Positions 7,876 through 14,705 of a stretch of DNA of 18,591 nucleotides are shown one piece after another. Source of the stretch: Campylobacterales bacterium. GTDB lineage: Bacteria > Campylobacterota > Campylobacteria > Campylobacterales > Arcobacteraceae. Made by a program: the position numbers and the translations under genes. Position 1 is the stretch's first letter. The number at the start of each line of letters is the position of its first letter. The stretch is taken from assembly GCA_027064245.1 (NCBI GenBank), contig JAMOPZ010000065.1, positions 1-18,591 of the forward strand, given 5' to 3'. A model generated the notes under the pieces. The model was not told where the DNA came from. It searched no databases and saw only the letters and a program-made list of their open reading frames with translations.

Positions 7876-8527
7876 AAAAAGAGTTTTACTTACTGGTGGA
7901 AGTAGAGGAATCGGAAAAGCAATATATGAAGAGTTGAAAAATGAGTTTGATGTTGTATGCCCATCAAGAGATGAGCTAGACTTATCCTCTTTAGAATCAA
8001 TCCATAATTATTTTCAAGTAGAGCCAAAGTTTGATGTCTTGATAAATAATGCAGGTATAAATATAATCAAAGAAATAGAAGATATTTTAGATGAAGATAT
8101 TGAGAAAATGAATACTGTTAACTTAGTCGCTCCCTTAAAACTTATCCAATACTGTGTAAAAAATATGAAACAAAATAGATTTGGAAAAATTTTAAATATA
8201 AGCTCCATTTGGGGTATAAAAAGTAAAGAAAAAAGAACCTTGTATAGTGCTACTAAATTTGGGCTAATCGGGTATACAAAAGCACTTAGTCAAGAACTAG
8301 GGGAATACAATATACTTGTTAATGCGATATGCCCTGGTTTTACTGCTACAGAACTTACAATGAATAGTTTAAGTCAAGAAGAGTTAAAAAATATTCAAAA
8401 ACAGATACCACTTCAGAGGTTAGCTACTCCACAAGAGATAGCAAAAAGTGTAAAATTTTTAGTTAGTGATGATAATACTTATATAACAGGTCAAACACTT
8501 ATTGTAGATGGAGGGTTTAGTTCATGA
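7868..8527 (+). CDS. short-chain dehydrogenase/reductase (SDR), first of two
   Basis: I choose ATG 7868 (219 residues, 8-base overlap with the preceding gene), because the product then begins right at the Rossmann strand KKRVLLTGG. An in-frame ATG at 7838 would add ten residues from inside the upstream gene. Classical SDR elements are all present: TGGSRGIG at 9-16, NNAG at 60-63, catalytic Ser113, Tyr126 and Lys130 in the YSATK context, NAICPGF at 152-158, and the C-terminal GQTLIVDGG. The closest named relatives by pattern are FabG-like 3-oxoacyl-ACP reductases. The operon setting makes a sugar or cyclitol carbonyl a more likely substrate. The 3' end is an ATGA overlap with the cyclase gene. 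Confidence 0.88.
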   Translation: MSKKRVLLTGGSRGIGKAIYEELKNEFDVVCPSRDELDLSSLESIHNYFQVEPKFDVLINNAGINIIKEIEDILDEDIEKMNTVNLVAPLKLIQYCVKNMKQNRFGKILNISSIWGIKSKEKRTLYSATKFGLIGYTKALSQELGEYNILVNAICPGFTATELTMNSLSQEELKNIQKQIPLQRLATPQEIAKSVKFLVSDDNTYITGQTLIVDGGFSS

Positions 8528-9597
8528 AAAGTTTAAATATTAAATCAAATATTCATAATTATAGAGTAAATTTTAAAGAGGATTTGTCTTTTTTAAAAAC
8601 TTTTATGAAGTTAGAAAAAGCTATTTTTGTCATAGATAAAAATGTATATAAGCTTTATAAAAAAGAGTTTAAAACTATCCCTAAAGACAAATTACTGCTT
8701 TTAGATGCGATAGAGGAGAAAAAAACTTTAAAAAGTGTTCAAAAAATTTATAAATTTTTAGCTAAAGAGGATGCGAAAAAAAATATAACTTTAATCTCCA
8801 TAGGTGGTGGTATCACTCAAGATATTACAGGTTTTGTTGCATCTACCCTGTATAGAGGGATAAAATGGATATTTATCCCTACAACATTTTTAGCTCAGGC
8901 GGACAGTTGTATAGGGAGTAAAACTTCACTTAATTTTAAAAGTTATAAAAATATAATAGGTGGATTTTACCCTCCTCATCAAATTTATGTAGCACCCATA
9001 TTCTTAAAAACTCTTAGTGAAAAAGATTTTTATAGTGGAGTTGGTGAGGTTATAAAATTTGCTCTTTTAAAAGAAAAATATCCAAAGAATATAGATAATA
9101 TTATAAATATGGTTGAATCTTTAAAAGAAGAAAAAAAACAGTTGCAAATTATCAGAAAAACGATGTCTGTGAAGCAGGAATACATAGCGACAGATGAGTT
9201 TGATACAGGTAAAAGAAATCTTTTTAATTATGGTCACTGTTTCGGACATGCTCTAGAAAATTCATCCTATTATAAAATTCCACATGGAATAGCCGTGACA
9301 ATCGGGATGATATATGCGAATATTGTGTCATATAACAGAGGATTGATGAGCAAAAAAGTATTTTTAAAATTGAACAAGCAACTATTTTTGCCAAATATCT
9401 ATATGAAATTAAAGATATCATATTTTGATGAAAATATATTACTTGCGTCTATGAAAAATGATAAAAAAAGAGTTGGGAAGAAACTAACTATTGTCATAGC
9501 AATAGATAATGACATAAGAGCAAAAAAAGTTGATAATCTCTCTTTTACGGAGTTCTCTGAAACTTATAAACAACTTTTAAAGATTTTAGAACTTTAA
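8524..9597 (+). CDS. sugar-phosphate cyclase of the 3-dehydroquinate synthase family
   Basis: The protein has 357 residues, the usual size for the family. NAD binding is seen in ISIGGGITQDITGF (about 91-104), and the substrate loop IPTTFLAQADSCIGSKTS (about 118-135) corresponds to the DHQ-synthase PTTLLAxxDSSVGGKT region, keeping the lysine (K133). The three metal ligands expected for DHQ synthase are in place: E175 in GEVIKFALL, H238 in NYGHCFGHALE, and H254 in PHGIAV. K178, R231, N235 and H242 also match DHQ-synthase positions. Family members convert DAHP, sedoheptulose 7-phosphate or glucose 6-phosphate to cyclic ketones with loss of phosphate. Placement between an SDR and a hydroxyacid dehydrogenase in a glycan operon argues against a shikimate-pathway role, but the exact substrate cannot be read by eye. 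The PHGIAV stretch has Ile where AroB proteins usually have Glu. Confidence 0.85.
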   Translation: MKSLNIKSNIHNYRVNFKEDLSFLKTFMKLEKAIFVIDKNVYKLYKKEFKTIPKDKLLLLDAIEEKKTLKSVQKIYKFLAKEDAKKNITLISIGGGITQDITGFVASTLYRGIKWIFIPTTFLAQADSCIGSKTSLNFKSYKNIIGGFYPPHQIYVAPIFLKTLSEKDFYSGVGEVIKFALLKEKYPKNIDNIINMVESLKEEKKQLQIIRKTMSVKQEYIATDEFDTGKRNLFNYGHCFGHALENSSYYKIPHGIAVTIGMIYANIVSYNRGLMSKKVFLKLNKQLFLPNIYMKLKISYFDENILLASMKNDKKRVGKKLTIVIAIDNDIRAKKVDNLSFTEFSETYKQLLKILEL

Positions 9598-10523
9598 TGA
9601 AAGTAGCAGTCACTTCCAAATCATTTAGCAAAAATAAAATTCTTATATCTGAGTTAAAACAGTATTTTGATGATGTAAAACTAAATGGTGCTACAAAAAA
9701 ATTAAATGATGAAGAACTTATAATATTTCTAGAAGATTGTGATGGCGCGATAATCGCACTTGAAGAGATAAGTAAGTATGTTTTAGATTCTTTACCAAAT
9801 CTAAGAGTAGTTTCAAAGTTTGGGGTAGGACTAGATAATGTTGATTTGGAATATTGTCAAAAAAAAGATGTTAAGATAGGTTGGATAGGTGGTGTAAATA
9901 AACAGAGTGTTGCAGAGATGGCACTTGGATTTATGTTGATGCTAATTCGAAATCTTTATCTTAGTTCGAATAAACTTTCATCGGGTATTTGGGATAAAAA
10001 TGGTGGATACAGTCTTTATGGCAAAACTATAGGAATTATAGGACTTGGTCACATAGGAAAAGAGTTAGTTAAACTGCTTAAACCATTTGGGTGTAAAATA
10101 TTAGTGAATGATATAATTAATCAAGATCAATACTATATAGATAATGATCTAATAGAATCATCAAAAGAGTATATTTTTCAAAACTGTGACATTCTATCAC
10201 TACATATGCCACTTAATGAAGATACAAAATACATTATTAATAGTGATTCATTACACCTTATGAAAAAGACTGCATTTGTTGTAAATACAGCTAGAGGTGA
10301 TTTAGTAATGCTTGATGACTTAAAGTATTTTTTAGAGAATAATCTTATATCTGGTGCTGCTATAGATGTCTACGATAGTGAACCACCTACAGATAAAGAA
10401 TTATTAGGTTTAGAAAATCTTATATGTACACCACACATAGGTGGTAATTCAAATGAGGCAGTATTAGCAATGGGAAGAAGTTCTATAGAATTTTTAAGGG
10501 AGTTACTAAATGATAAACGGTAA
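9597..10523 (+). CDS. D-isomer-specific 2-hydroxyacid dehydrogenase (phosphoglycerate-dehydrogenase-like)
   Basis: The protein has 308 residues, the length of the short family members that lack the ACT domain of SerA. The NAD-binding motif GLGHIG is at 149-154. The catalytic set is Arg233 in NTARGDLV, Glu262 in DVYDSEPP and His280 in TPHIGG. The N-terminal substrate domain includes SKFGVGLDNVD at about 73-83. The family reduces 2-keto acids to D-2-hydroxy acids or the reverse. It starts on the last base of the cyclase stop (TAATG), so it is strongly coupled. In this operon it may act on a carboxylated or alpha-keto intermediate. Serine biosynthesis is unlikely in this context but cannot be excluded from sequence alone. 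Confidence 0.88.
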   Translation: MKVAVTSKSFSKNKILISELKQYFDDVKLNGATKKLNDEELIIFLEDCDGAIIALEEISKYVLDSLPNLRVVSKFGVGLDNVDLEYCQKKDVKIGWIGGVNKQSVAEMALGFMLMLIRNLYLSSNKLSSGIWDKNGGYSLYGKTIGIIGLGHIGKELVKLLKPFGCKILVNDIINQDQYYIDNDLIESSKEYIFQNCDILSLHMPLNEDTKYIINSDSLHLMKKTAFVVNTARGDLVMLDDLKYFLENNLISGAAIDVYDSEPPTDKELLGLENLICTPHIGGNSNEAVLAMGRSSIEFLRELLNDKR

Positions 10524-11229
10524 AAAAGTTATCGCAATGATACCTGCTCGAATTGGTAGCAAAAGAGTTATAAAAAAGAACCTTAGATTGATTGATGGGA
10601 AGCCATTAATTTCTTATATAATAGACACACTTAAAAAAACAAATATTTTTGATGAAATATATCTCAATGCAGATGATGAAATATTTGGTAATATTGCTAA
10701 GGATAATGGCATAAAATTTTATCATAGAGATCAGCAGTTTTCTACTGACAGTTCTACAAATGATGATTTCGCTCTTGATTTTATGCAAAATATACAAGCG
10801 GATATACTGATACAAATTTTACCAACCTCTCCGCTTATAACTAAAACTGAGATAGAACAATTTACAAACTATATGTTAGAAAACAGACTTGAAACATTGA
10901 TAAGTGTAGAGCATAAGCAAATAGCATCTCTTTATAATAATAAGCCTTTAAATTTTAGTAAATTCAAACAAAATCCACCATCTCAAGAGATGGTCCCCAT
11001 TAAGGCTTATGCTACAGTTTTAATGGCATGGGAATATAACTCTTTTAAAAGAAATATGAAAAAATATGCTTGTGCTTATCATGGCGGTGACAGTAAAACT
11101 GAATATTTTCAGTTACAGGGACTCTCTACAATAGATATAGATAATGAGGAAGACTTTTTGTTGGTAGAGGCTATTATTAATGCAAAAGTGCAGCAGAGTA
11201 AACAAGAGATAAAATACTATGAAAGATAA
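10510..11229 (+). CDS. CMP-sugar synthetase-type cytidylyltransferase (NeuA/PseF/KdsB-like)
   Basis: The protein has 239 residues. The nucleotide-binding signature IPARIGSKRVIKKNL at 11-25 is the CMP-sialate/CMP-Kdo synthetase motif. ILPTSPL follows at about 103-109, and the C-terminal STIDIDNEEDF at about 206-216 matches the family's metal-binding end. Enzymes of this class transfer CMP from CTP straight to a hydroxyl, usually the anomeric one of a 2-keto acid sugar, and need no sugar 1-phosphate. The start is fixed by a strong AAGGGAG at 10496-10502, seven bases before the ATG, and the gene overlaps the dehydrogenase by 14 bases. I see no NeuB/PseI/LegI-type synthase in the window, so the acceptor is probably the product of the cyclase-containing operon. 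Confidence 0.88.
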   Translation: MINGKKVIAMIPARIGSKRVIKKNLRLIDGKPLISYIIDTLKKTNIFDEIYLNADDEIFGNIAKDNGIKFYHRDQQFSTDSSTNDDFALDFMQNIQADILIQILPTSPLITKTEIEQFTNYMLENRLETLISVEHKQIASLYNNKPLNFSKFKQNPPSQEMVPIKAYATVLMAWEYNSFKRNMKKYACAYHGGDSKTEYFQLQGLSTIDIDNEEDFLLVEAIINAKVQQSKQEIKYYER

Positions 11230-11923
11230 AAAAAATGTACTTATAGTTGGCGGAACATCTGGTATCGGTAATCAAACAGCTAAGTATCTTGTGGCTCAAG
11301 GATATGATGTTATTATCAGTGGAAGAACTCAACTTATATCAGATGATTTGAAATATTTATATTTAGATGTATGTGATGAAAAGAGTGTGCAAGAATTATT
11401 CTTAAATATAAGAAGCCTAGATGCTATTGTTTATGCAGCGGGCATTACAACAAAACAAAAAAACATCAATGAGTTTGATAAAGATATATTTAATAATATT
11501 ATGGATGTAAATGTTAGTGGATTACTTCTATGTTTAAAATACTCATATAAATTTTTAAAAGAGAGTAAAGGTAAAGTAGTAGTAGTAAATTCACTCGCCA
11601 GTAGAACATATAGTCAGTTTTCAGGTGTTGAATACACTATAAGTAAATCAGCTTTAAATGGTTTAGTAAAGCAGTTGGCAGTTGAATTCGCAAAAGATGG
11701 AGTTTTAATTAACTCTGTTTTACCAAGTATGACTGCTACACCAATGCTTGTTAAAAATGTAGACAAAAAATTACTTGAATCAATAGAAGCCCAGATTCCA
11801 TTAGGCAGAATTGCAGACCCATTAGAGATAGCAAAAGCGATAGAGTTTTTACTTAGTGAAAATAATACCTATATGACAGGTTCAGGTTTAGATATTAATG
11901 GTGGTTTGTATTTAAATGGCTAA
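11219..11923 (+). CDS. short-chain dehydrogenase/reductase (SDR), second of two
   Basis: The protein has 234 residues. GGTSGIG at 11-17 binds the dinucleotide, YAAG at 72-75 is a variant of the NNAG motif, and the active site is VVNSLAS (serine at 125 or 128) with Tyr139 and Lys143. The C-terminal NTYMTGSGLDINGG is family-typical. It is clearly diverged from the SDR at 7868, so the pair look like two separate pathway steps rather than a recent duplication. It overlaps the cytidylyltransferase gene by 11 bases and the cupin gene by 8. The substrate is unknown. Confidence 0.87.
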   Translation: MKDKKNVLIVGGTSGIGNQTAKYLVAQGYDVIISGRTQLISDDLKYLYLDVCDEKSVQELFLNIRSLDAIVYAAGITTKQKNINEFDKDIFNNIMDVNVSGLLLCLKYSYKFLKESKGKVVVVNSLASRTYSQFSGVEYTISKSALNGLVKQLAVEFAKDGVLINSVLPSMTATPMLVKNVDKKLLESIEAQIPLGRIADPLEIAKAIEFLLSENNTYMTGSGLDINGGLYLNG

Positions 11924-12380
11924 TAATAAAGAAAAAATAGGAACAAATAATATGAAATCAGATTCAAATGTACCAAATATATTAAAGCAAGATGGAGTAA
12001 TGAACTCTATTTTTGATATGGCAAACCAAGGAATTACACATATTCCAGACCTTATAAAAAAATATGGTAAAGAAAGTTCTTGGTCACACACCTTAGTGGA
12101 TACTGAATCAAACTCTGCTACTCTTATTTGTCAGTTACCCGGTGAAGGTAATCGAAAACATCATCATCCAGACTGGAATGAATGGTGGTTTATTATTGAG
12201 GGTTCTTGGCAGTGGGATATAGAAGATGAGATAAAAATTATAAAAAAAGGTGATTTAGTTTTTATGCCAAAAGGGGTAAAACATAAAATTACTGCTATTG
12301 GAGATGAAGCAGCTATTCGTATTGCGGTAAGTCGTTATGATGTTGCGCATGTATATGAGAATACTGATTTTAAAGGGTAA
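11916..12380 (+). CDS. single-domain cupin, last gene of the operon
   Basis: The protein has 154 residues from ATG 11916 or 142 from ATG 11952. The second start has a better-spaced AGGA (11939-11942), and the first 12 residues are polar and not conserved-looking, so the shorter form is a real alternative. The cupin core is clear: HHHPDWNEWW at about 82-91 supplies His and Glu metal ligands, GDLVFMPKGVKH at 112-123 supplies the second-motif His, and FIIEGSWQWDI lies between. Small cupins can be isomerases, epimerases, dioxygenases or sensors. As the last gene after four redox enzymes and a cyclase, an epimerase or isomerase step is a reasonable guess. It ends 15 bases before the convergent WcbI-like gene, and I see no hairpin terminator in that gap. 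Confidence 0.8.
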   Translation: MANNKEKIGTNNMKSDSNVPNILKQDGVMNSIFDMANQGITHIPDLIKKYGKESSWSHTLVDTESNSATLICQLPGEGNRKHHHPDWNEWWFIIEGSWQWDIEDEIKIIKKGDLVFMPKGVKHKITAIGDEAAIRIAVSRYDVAHVYENTDFKG

Positions 12381-12395
12381 TCACTAGGCGTGTCA

Positions 12396-13490
12396 CTACT
12401 TTAAAGTTTCAGTGTTTTTAGATAGTTGATATCTTGATATAATCAAATCTATCATCAGGATACCCTTCATAAACCATTCGCCATCATAATACACACTTGA
12501 AGCATAGTTGTTTTTTTTACTATCATAAGGTGAAATAGTAGATACAGAACCTAAATGTTCTGATATATCATTTTTATTGAGAGCTATATCAATGTTAAGT
12601 ATTTTATTAAGCTGTCTTAAAATTTCATTATAAAGTATATTGCTAGGATGAGAATAAGAGTTAAATAATTTTTTATTTTTATAATTATTTTTTATAAAAT
12701 TTGATAGTTTTATTGTTGTGTTTGGATGAAATATATTCATTTGATAAAATGAATTATTAAATCTATTTTCCATATCAAAATCTATTAAACCCTCTTTAAA
12801 TAAAGTATATATTTTTTCCTTTTTAATACCTTTATCTAGTAAATATAATATTGATTTTTCTCCAAATATAAAACCACTACTATATTCAAGAGGATAAATA
12901 CCATAAACTTTTAAAAATGGTATAGAGATAAGAGTTTTTAAATGAAATAATTCTTGTATTTTCTTATTATTTAATGTTTTGCTTTTTTTTTCACTTAATG
13001 CCTGATAGATAATGATATCTGCTGATTCCATATTCTTGTAGACTTCTTGAGTGCTAAATGAATCTCCATAGCTTGTAATATACTTTATAGAGTATTTTAT
13101 ACCATCTAAATAATGATTTAAAATTTTAGTTAAATGTTGCATTTGACAAGTACCAAAACATAGTATCTTTTGTTGTTGAAGTGCTGGAGAAAATAGATAC
13201 TTATCACTTTTAGCCCTAGAGAACAATAATTTTTCTGCTTTAATAGTAGAAATATTTTTAAGTGAATGGTAAATTTCATTTTGATATGATGAGTTTAAAA
13301 TTATTATATAATCATAAAAACAGTTTTCTAGTTCTTTAGCTTTGATAATATTTGAAGCAATTTTATTACTATCGATAAAGCCTAATAAATTATATATAGT
13401 TAAATTTTTTTTAAAAAAATTATCTAGCTTAACAGCCATATCATTATAAGGTGTAATATAGATTTTTTTATTATTTAGCTTAGATAACAT
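12396..13490 (-). CDS. WcbI-like polysaccharide-modification protein with N-terminal locus module
   Basis: The 364-residue protein has two parts. Residues about 8-90 are the shared module (KKIYITPYND, then LLGFID at about 35-40). The rest begins with ILCFGTCQMQHL at about 109-120, which matches the GxCQ opening of WcbI-type proteins, and includes NIFHPNTTI at about 252-260 and YSHPSNILYNEIL at about 279-291. WcbI is a capsule-biosynthesis protein proposed to be an acetyltransferase; that assignment here rests on motif resemblance only. A GAGG box (plus-strand CCTC, 13495-13498) sits just upstream of the ATG. The gene is separated from the Maf genes by 132 bases and may have its own promoter. 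Confidence 0.65.
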   Translation of the reverse strand: MLSKLNNKKIYITPYNDMAVKLDNFFKKNLTIYNLLGFIDSNKIASNIIKAKELENCFYDYIIILNSSYQNEIYHSLKNISTIKAEKLLFSRAKSDKYLFSPALQQQKILCFGTCQMQHLTKILNHYLDGIKYSIKYITSYGDSFSTQEVYKNMESADIIIYQALSEKKSKTLNNKKIQELFHLKTLISIPFLKVYGIYPLEYSSGFIFGEKSILYLLDKGIKKEKIYTLFKEGLIDFDMENRFNNSFYQMNIFHPNTTIKLSNFIKNNYKNKKLFNSYSHPSNILYNEILRQLNKILNIDIALNKNDISEHLGSVSTISPYDSKKNNYASSVYYDGEWFMKGILMIDLIISRYQLSKNTETLK

Positions 13491-13541
13491 CAGACCTCAA
13501 TAAGTTAAGTTTTTTATAATATGTAAGGGTACTAAAATCAA

Positions 13542-13570
13542 TAAATTATACTCTATAATACCTTATAAAA
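13542..13570. promoter_or_regulatory. second copy of the divergent promoter core
   Basis: Positions 13542-13570 match 6223-6251 at 27 of 29 bases by direct reading. They carry TATAAT on the plus strand (13554-13559) and on the minus strand (plus-strand ATTATA, 13545-13550). The minus-strand box lies about 55 bases before the WcbI-like start and is a good candidate promoter for it. One base change breaks the perfect symmetry seen in the other copy. The plus-strand box faces no intact gene. It is followed by AGGAG and a 14-codon open frame. Confidence 0.5.
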
Positions 13571-13626
13571 GATAGGAGTGAATGATAGTTGAGGCATCAA
13601 TTTCGTATCTTTTAGTATTGATTTAA
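13571..13626 (+). other. orphan leader: ribosome binding site and 14-codon frame after the promoter copy
   Basis: Downstream of the plus-strand TATAAT there is AGGAG (13574-13578), then ATG at 13582 and 14 codons (MIVEASISYLLVLI) to a TAA at 13624-13626, which overlaps the end of the Maf-like gene on the other strand. The leader resembles that of the SIS gene (AAGGATGAATAG). It may be the stub of a gene removed by rearrangement or the start of an antisense RNA, or it may be chance. I do not recognise the short peptide. Confidence 0.25.
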
Positions 13627-14705
13627 AATAAAGAATCAAAATCAATTCTCTTTAAAATTTCAAGTTTTCCACCTCTAGTCGCATTATAAACCTTGATATC
13701 ATTTTCGTAACAATACTCTCTAAGTCGAATAAAAGCATTTTCAATAGCAGGTAGATTTGGTTTATTCCATTTTTCACCTACTTTTCTATAGTCTTTATGA
13801 AAGTGATTTACTTCACCTTCTGATTTTACGAATTTATCTGAAGAATTTTCACTTTTTGGTACGATAAAATTAAAATCCATTCCAATAAAGTAGATCTCTT
13901 TTATTCCCATATAAACAGCGAATTGCATCATTGAATATACAACCGTATTCCCCTTATGTAATCCATTTATAGGGTCAATGCTGAAAATTGGCATTTTTTG
14001 ATCATCATAAGTATTATCTATATTAAAATAAGTACTATTTTTTAATTTTTTTAATTTTTCAAGCATATCTATAGTGAAAAATTTTTTAAGCTTTAAGTTT
14101 TTAATAGTTTCATAGTTTTGTTCATATACGAGTTTATCTATAACAAAATAGTAACTTGGACGCCATTTTGTTTGCTCAAATGAGAGGTAGATTTTATTTG
14201 CTGCAAATGTTATTTCATTTTCTAAGGAGCTTAGGTCTTGTATATTTAAGCTAGGACCATTACCTAAGATAAAAGCTCTTTTTTTTTGATTTTTGTATTT
14301 ATTTTTATATCTATAAATACTTAGATGGTTTATATGTAAAAATTTGTTTATTCGTTTATAATCTAGGTTAAGCTTTCGGAGAGCGTTATATATATGAAAA
14401 TTTTTAAAAATAAAATATTTATTTTCTAGTATATCATTTCTCATAGCGTACAAAAGTTTATTAAAATTATTAAGTTTAAAGTGCTGAGCTATCTCTTTGG
14501 AATACTGTGGTGAGAGTAAAAGAATGAAGTCATACTCTTTATTAAGCTCTTCTATAGAGTAAGTATTTATATCTTTTTTATAGTTATCAATATAACCTAA
14601 AAAATTAAAATCTATTTTCTCCTTTAAAAATAGATAAAACTCTTTAGTTTGATCATTTAACGGTGAAAGGTAGATTTTTTTACTTTCAAAATCTTTAAAA
14701 TTCAT
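13623..14705 (-). CDS. Maf-like (motility-associated factor, DUF115/MptE-like) putative glycosyltransferase, copy 2
   Basis: I place the start at 14705 (360 residues, 11-base overlap with the upstream Maf gene), preceded by AGGGAAG. A frame start at 14753 would overlap by 59 bases and add 16 residues before the module. Residues about 9-88 are the locus module (KKIYLSPLND, FLGYID). The DUF115 core follows: RAFILGNGPSL at about 143-153, FAANKIYLSF at about 167-176, WRPSYYFV at 181-188, GNTVVYSMMQFAVYMGIKEI at about 252-271, NHFHKDYRKVGEKW at about 300-313, and a VYNATRGG C-terminal strand. Maf proteins in Campylobacter, Helicobacter and other flagellates are needed for nonulosonic-acid-type flagellin glycosylation and are viewed as candidate transferases. 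An A9 run (plus-strand T9, 14279-14287) lies just before the GNGPSL region. Confidence 0.85.
   Translation of the reverse strand: MNFKDFESKKIYLSPLNDQTKEFYLFLKEKIDFNFLGYIDNYKKDINTYSIEELNKEYDFILLLSPQYSKEIAQHFKLNNFNKLLYAMRNDILENKYFIFKNFHIYNALRKLNLDYKRINKFLHINHLSIYRYKNKYKNQKKRAFILGNGPSLNIQDLSSLENEITFAANKIYLSFEQTKWRPSYYFVIDKLVYEQNYETIKNLKLKKFFTIDMLEKLKKLKNSTYFNIDNTYDDQKMPIFSIDPINGLHKGNTVVYSMMQFAVYMGIKEIYFIGMDFNFIVPKSENSSDKFVKSEGEVNHFHKDYRKVGEKWNKPNLPAIENAFIRLREYCYENDIKVYNATRGGKLEILKRIDFDSLF

Noticed and set aside
8014..8208. Open frame on the minus strand inside the first SDR gene
   Set aside because: It lies entirely within a well-supported SDR with all its motifs, and its product is low-complexity Ile/Phe/Ser with no ribosome binding site or family resemblance.
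9224..9421. Open frame on the minus strand inside the cyclase gene
   Set aside because: It is antisense to the metal-binding His region of the cyclase, which is under clear protein constraint; nothing supports a second gene.
8524..9597. Calling the cyclase the housekeeping shikimate-pathway aroB
   Set aside because: Its operon partners are all glycan-type enzymes and no other shikimate gene is nearby; the family match alone does not fix the substrate.
10606..10815. Open frame on the minus strand inside the cytidylyltransferase gene
   Set aside because: It is Ile/Tyr-rich shadow coding opposite a conserved enzyme, with no features of its own.
12381..12395. Intrinsic terminator between the cupin and the WcbI-like gene
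   Set aside because: The 15-base gap holds no GC-rich hairpin followed by a T run.
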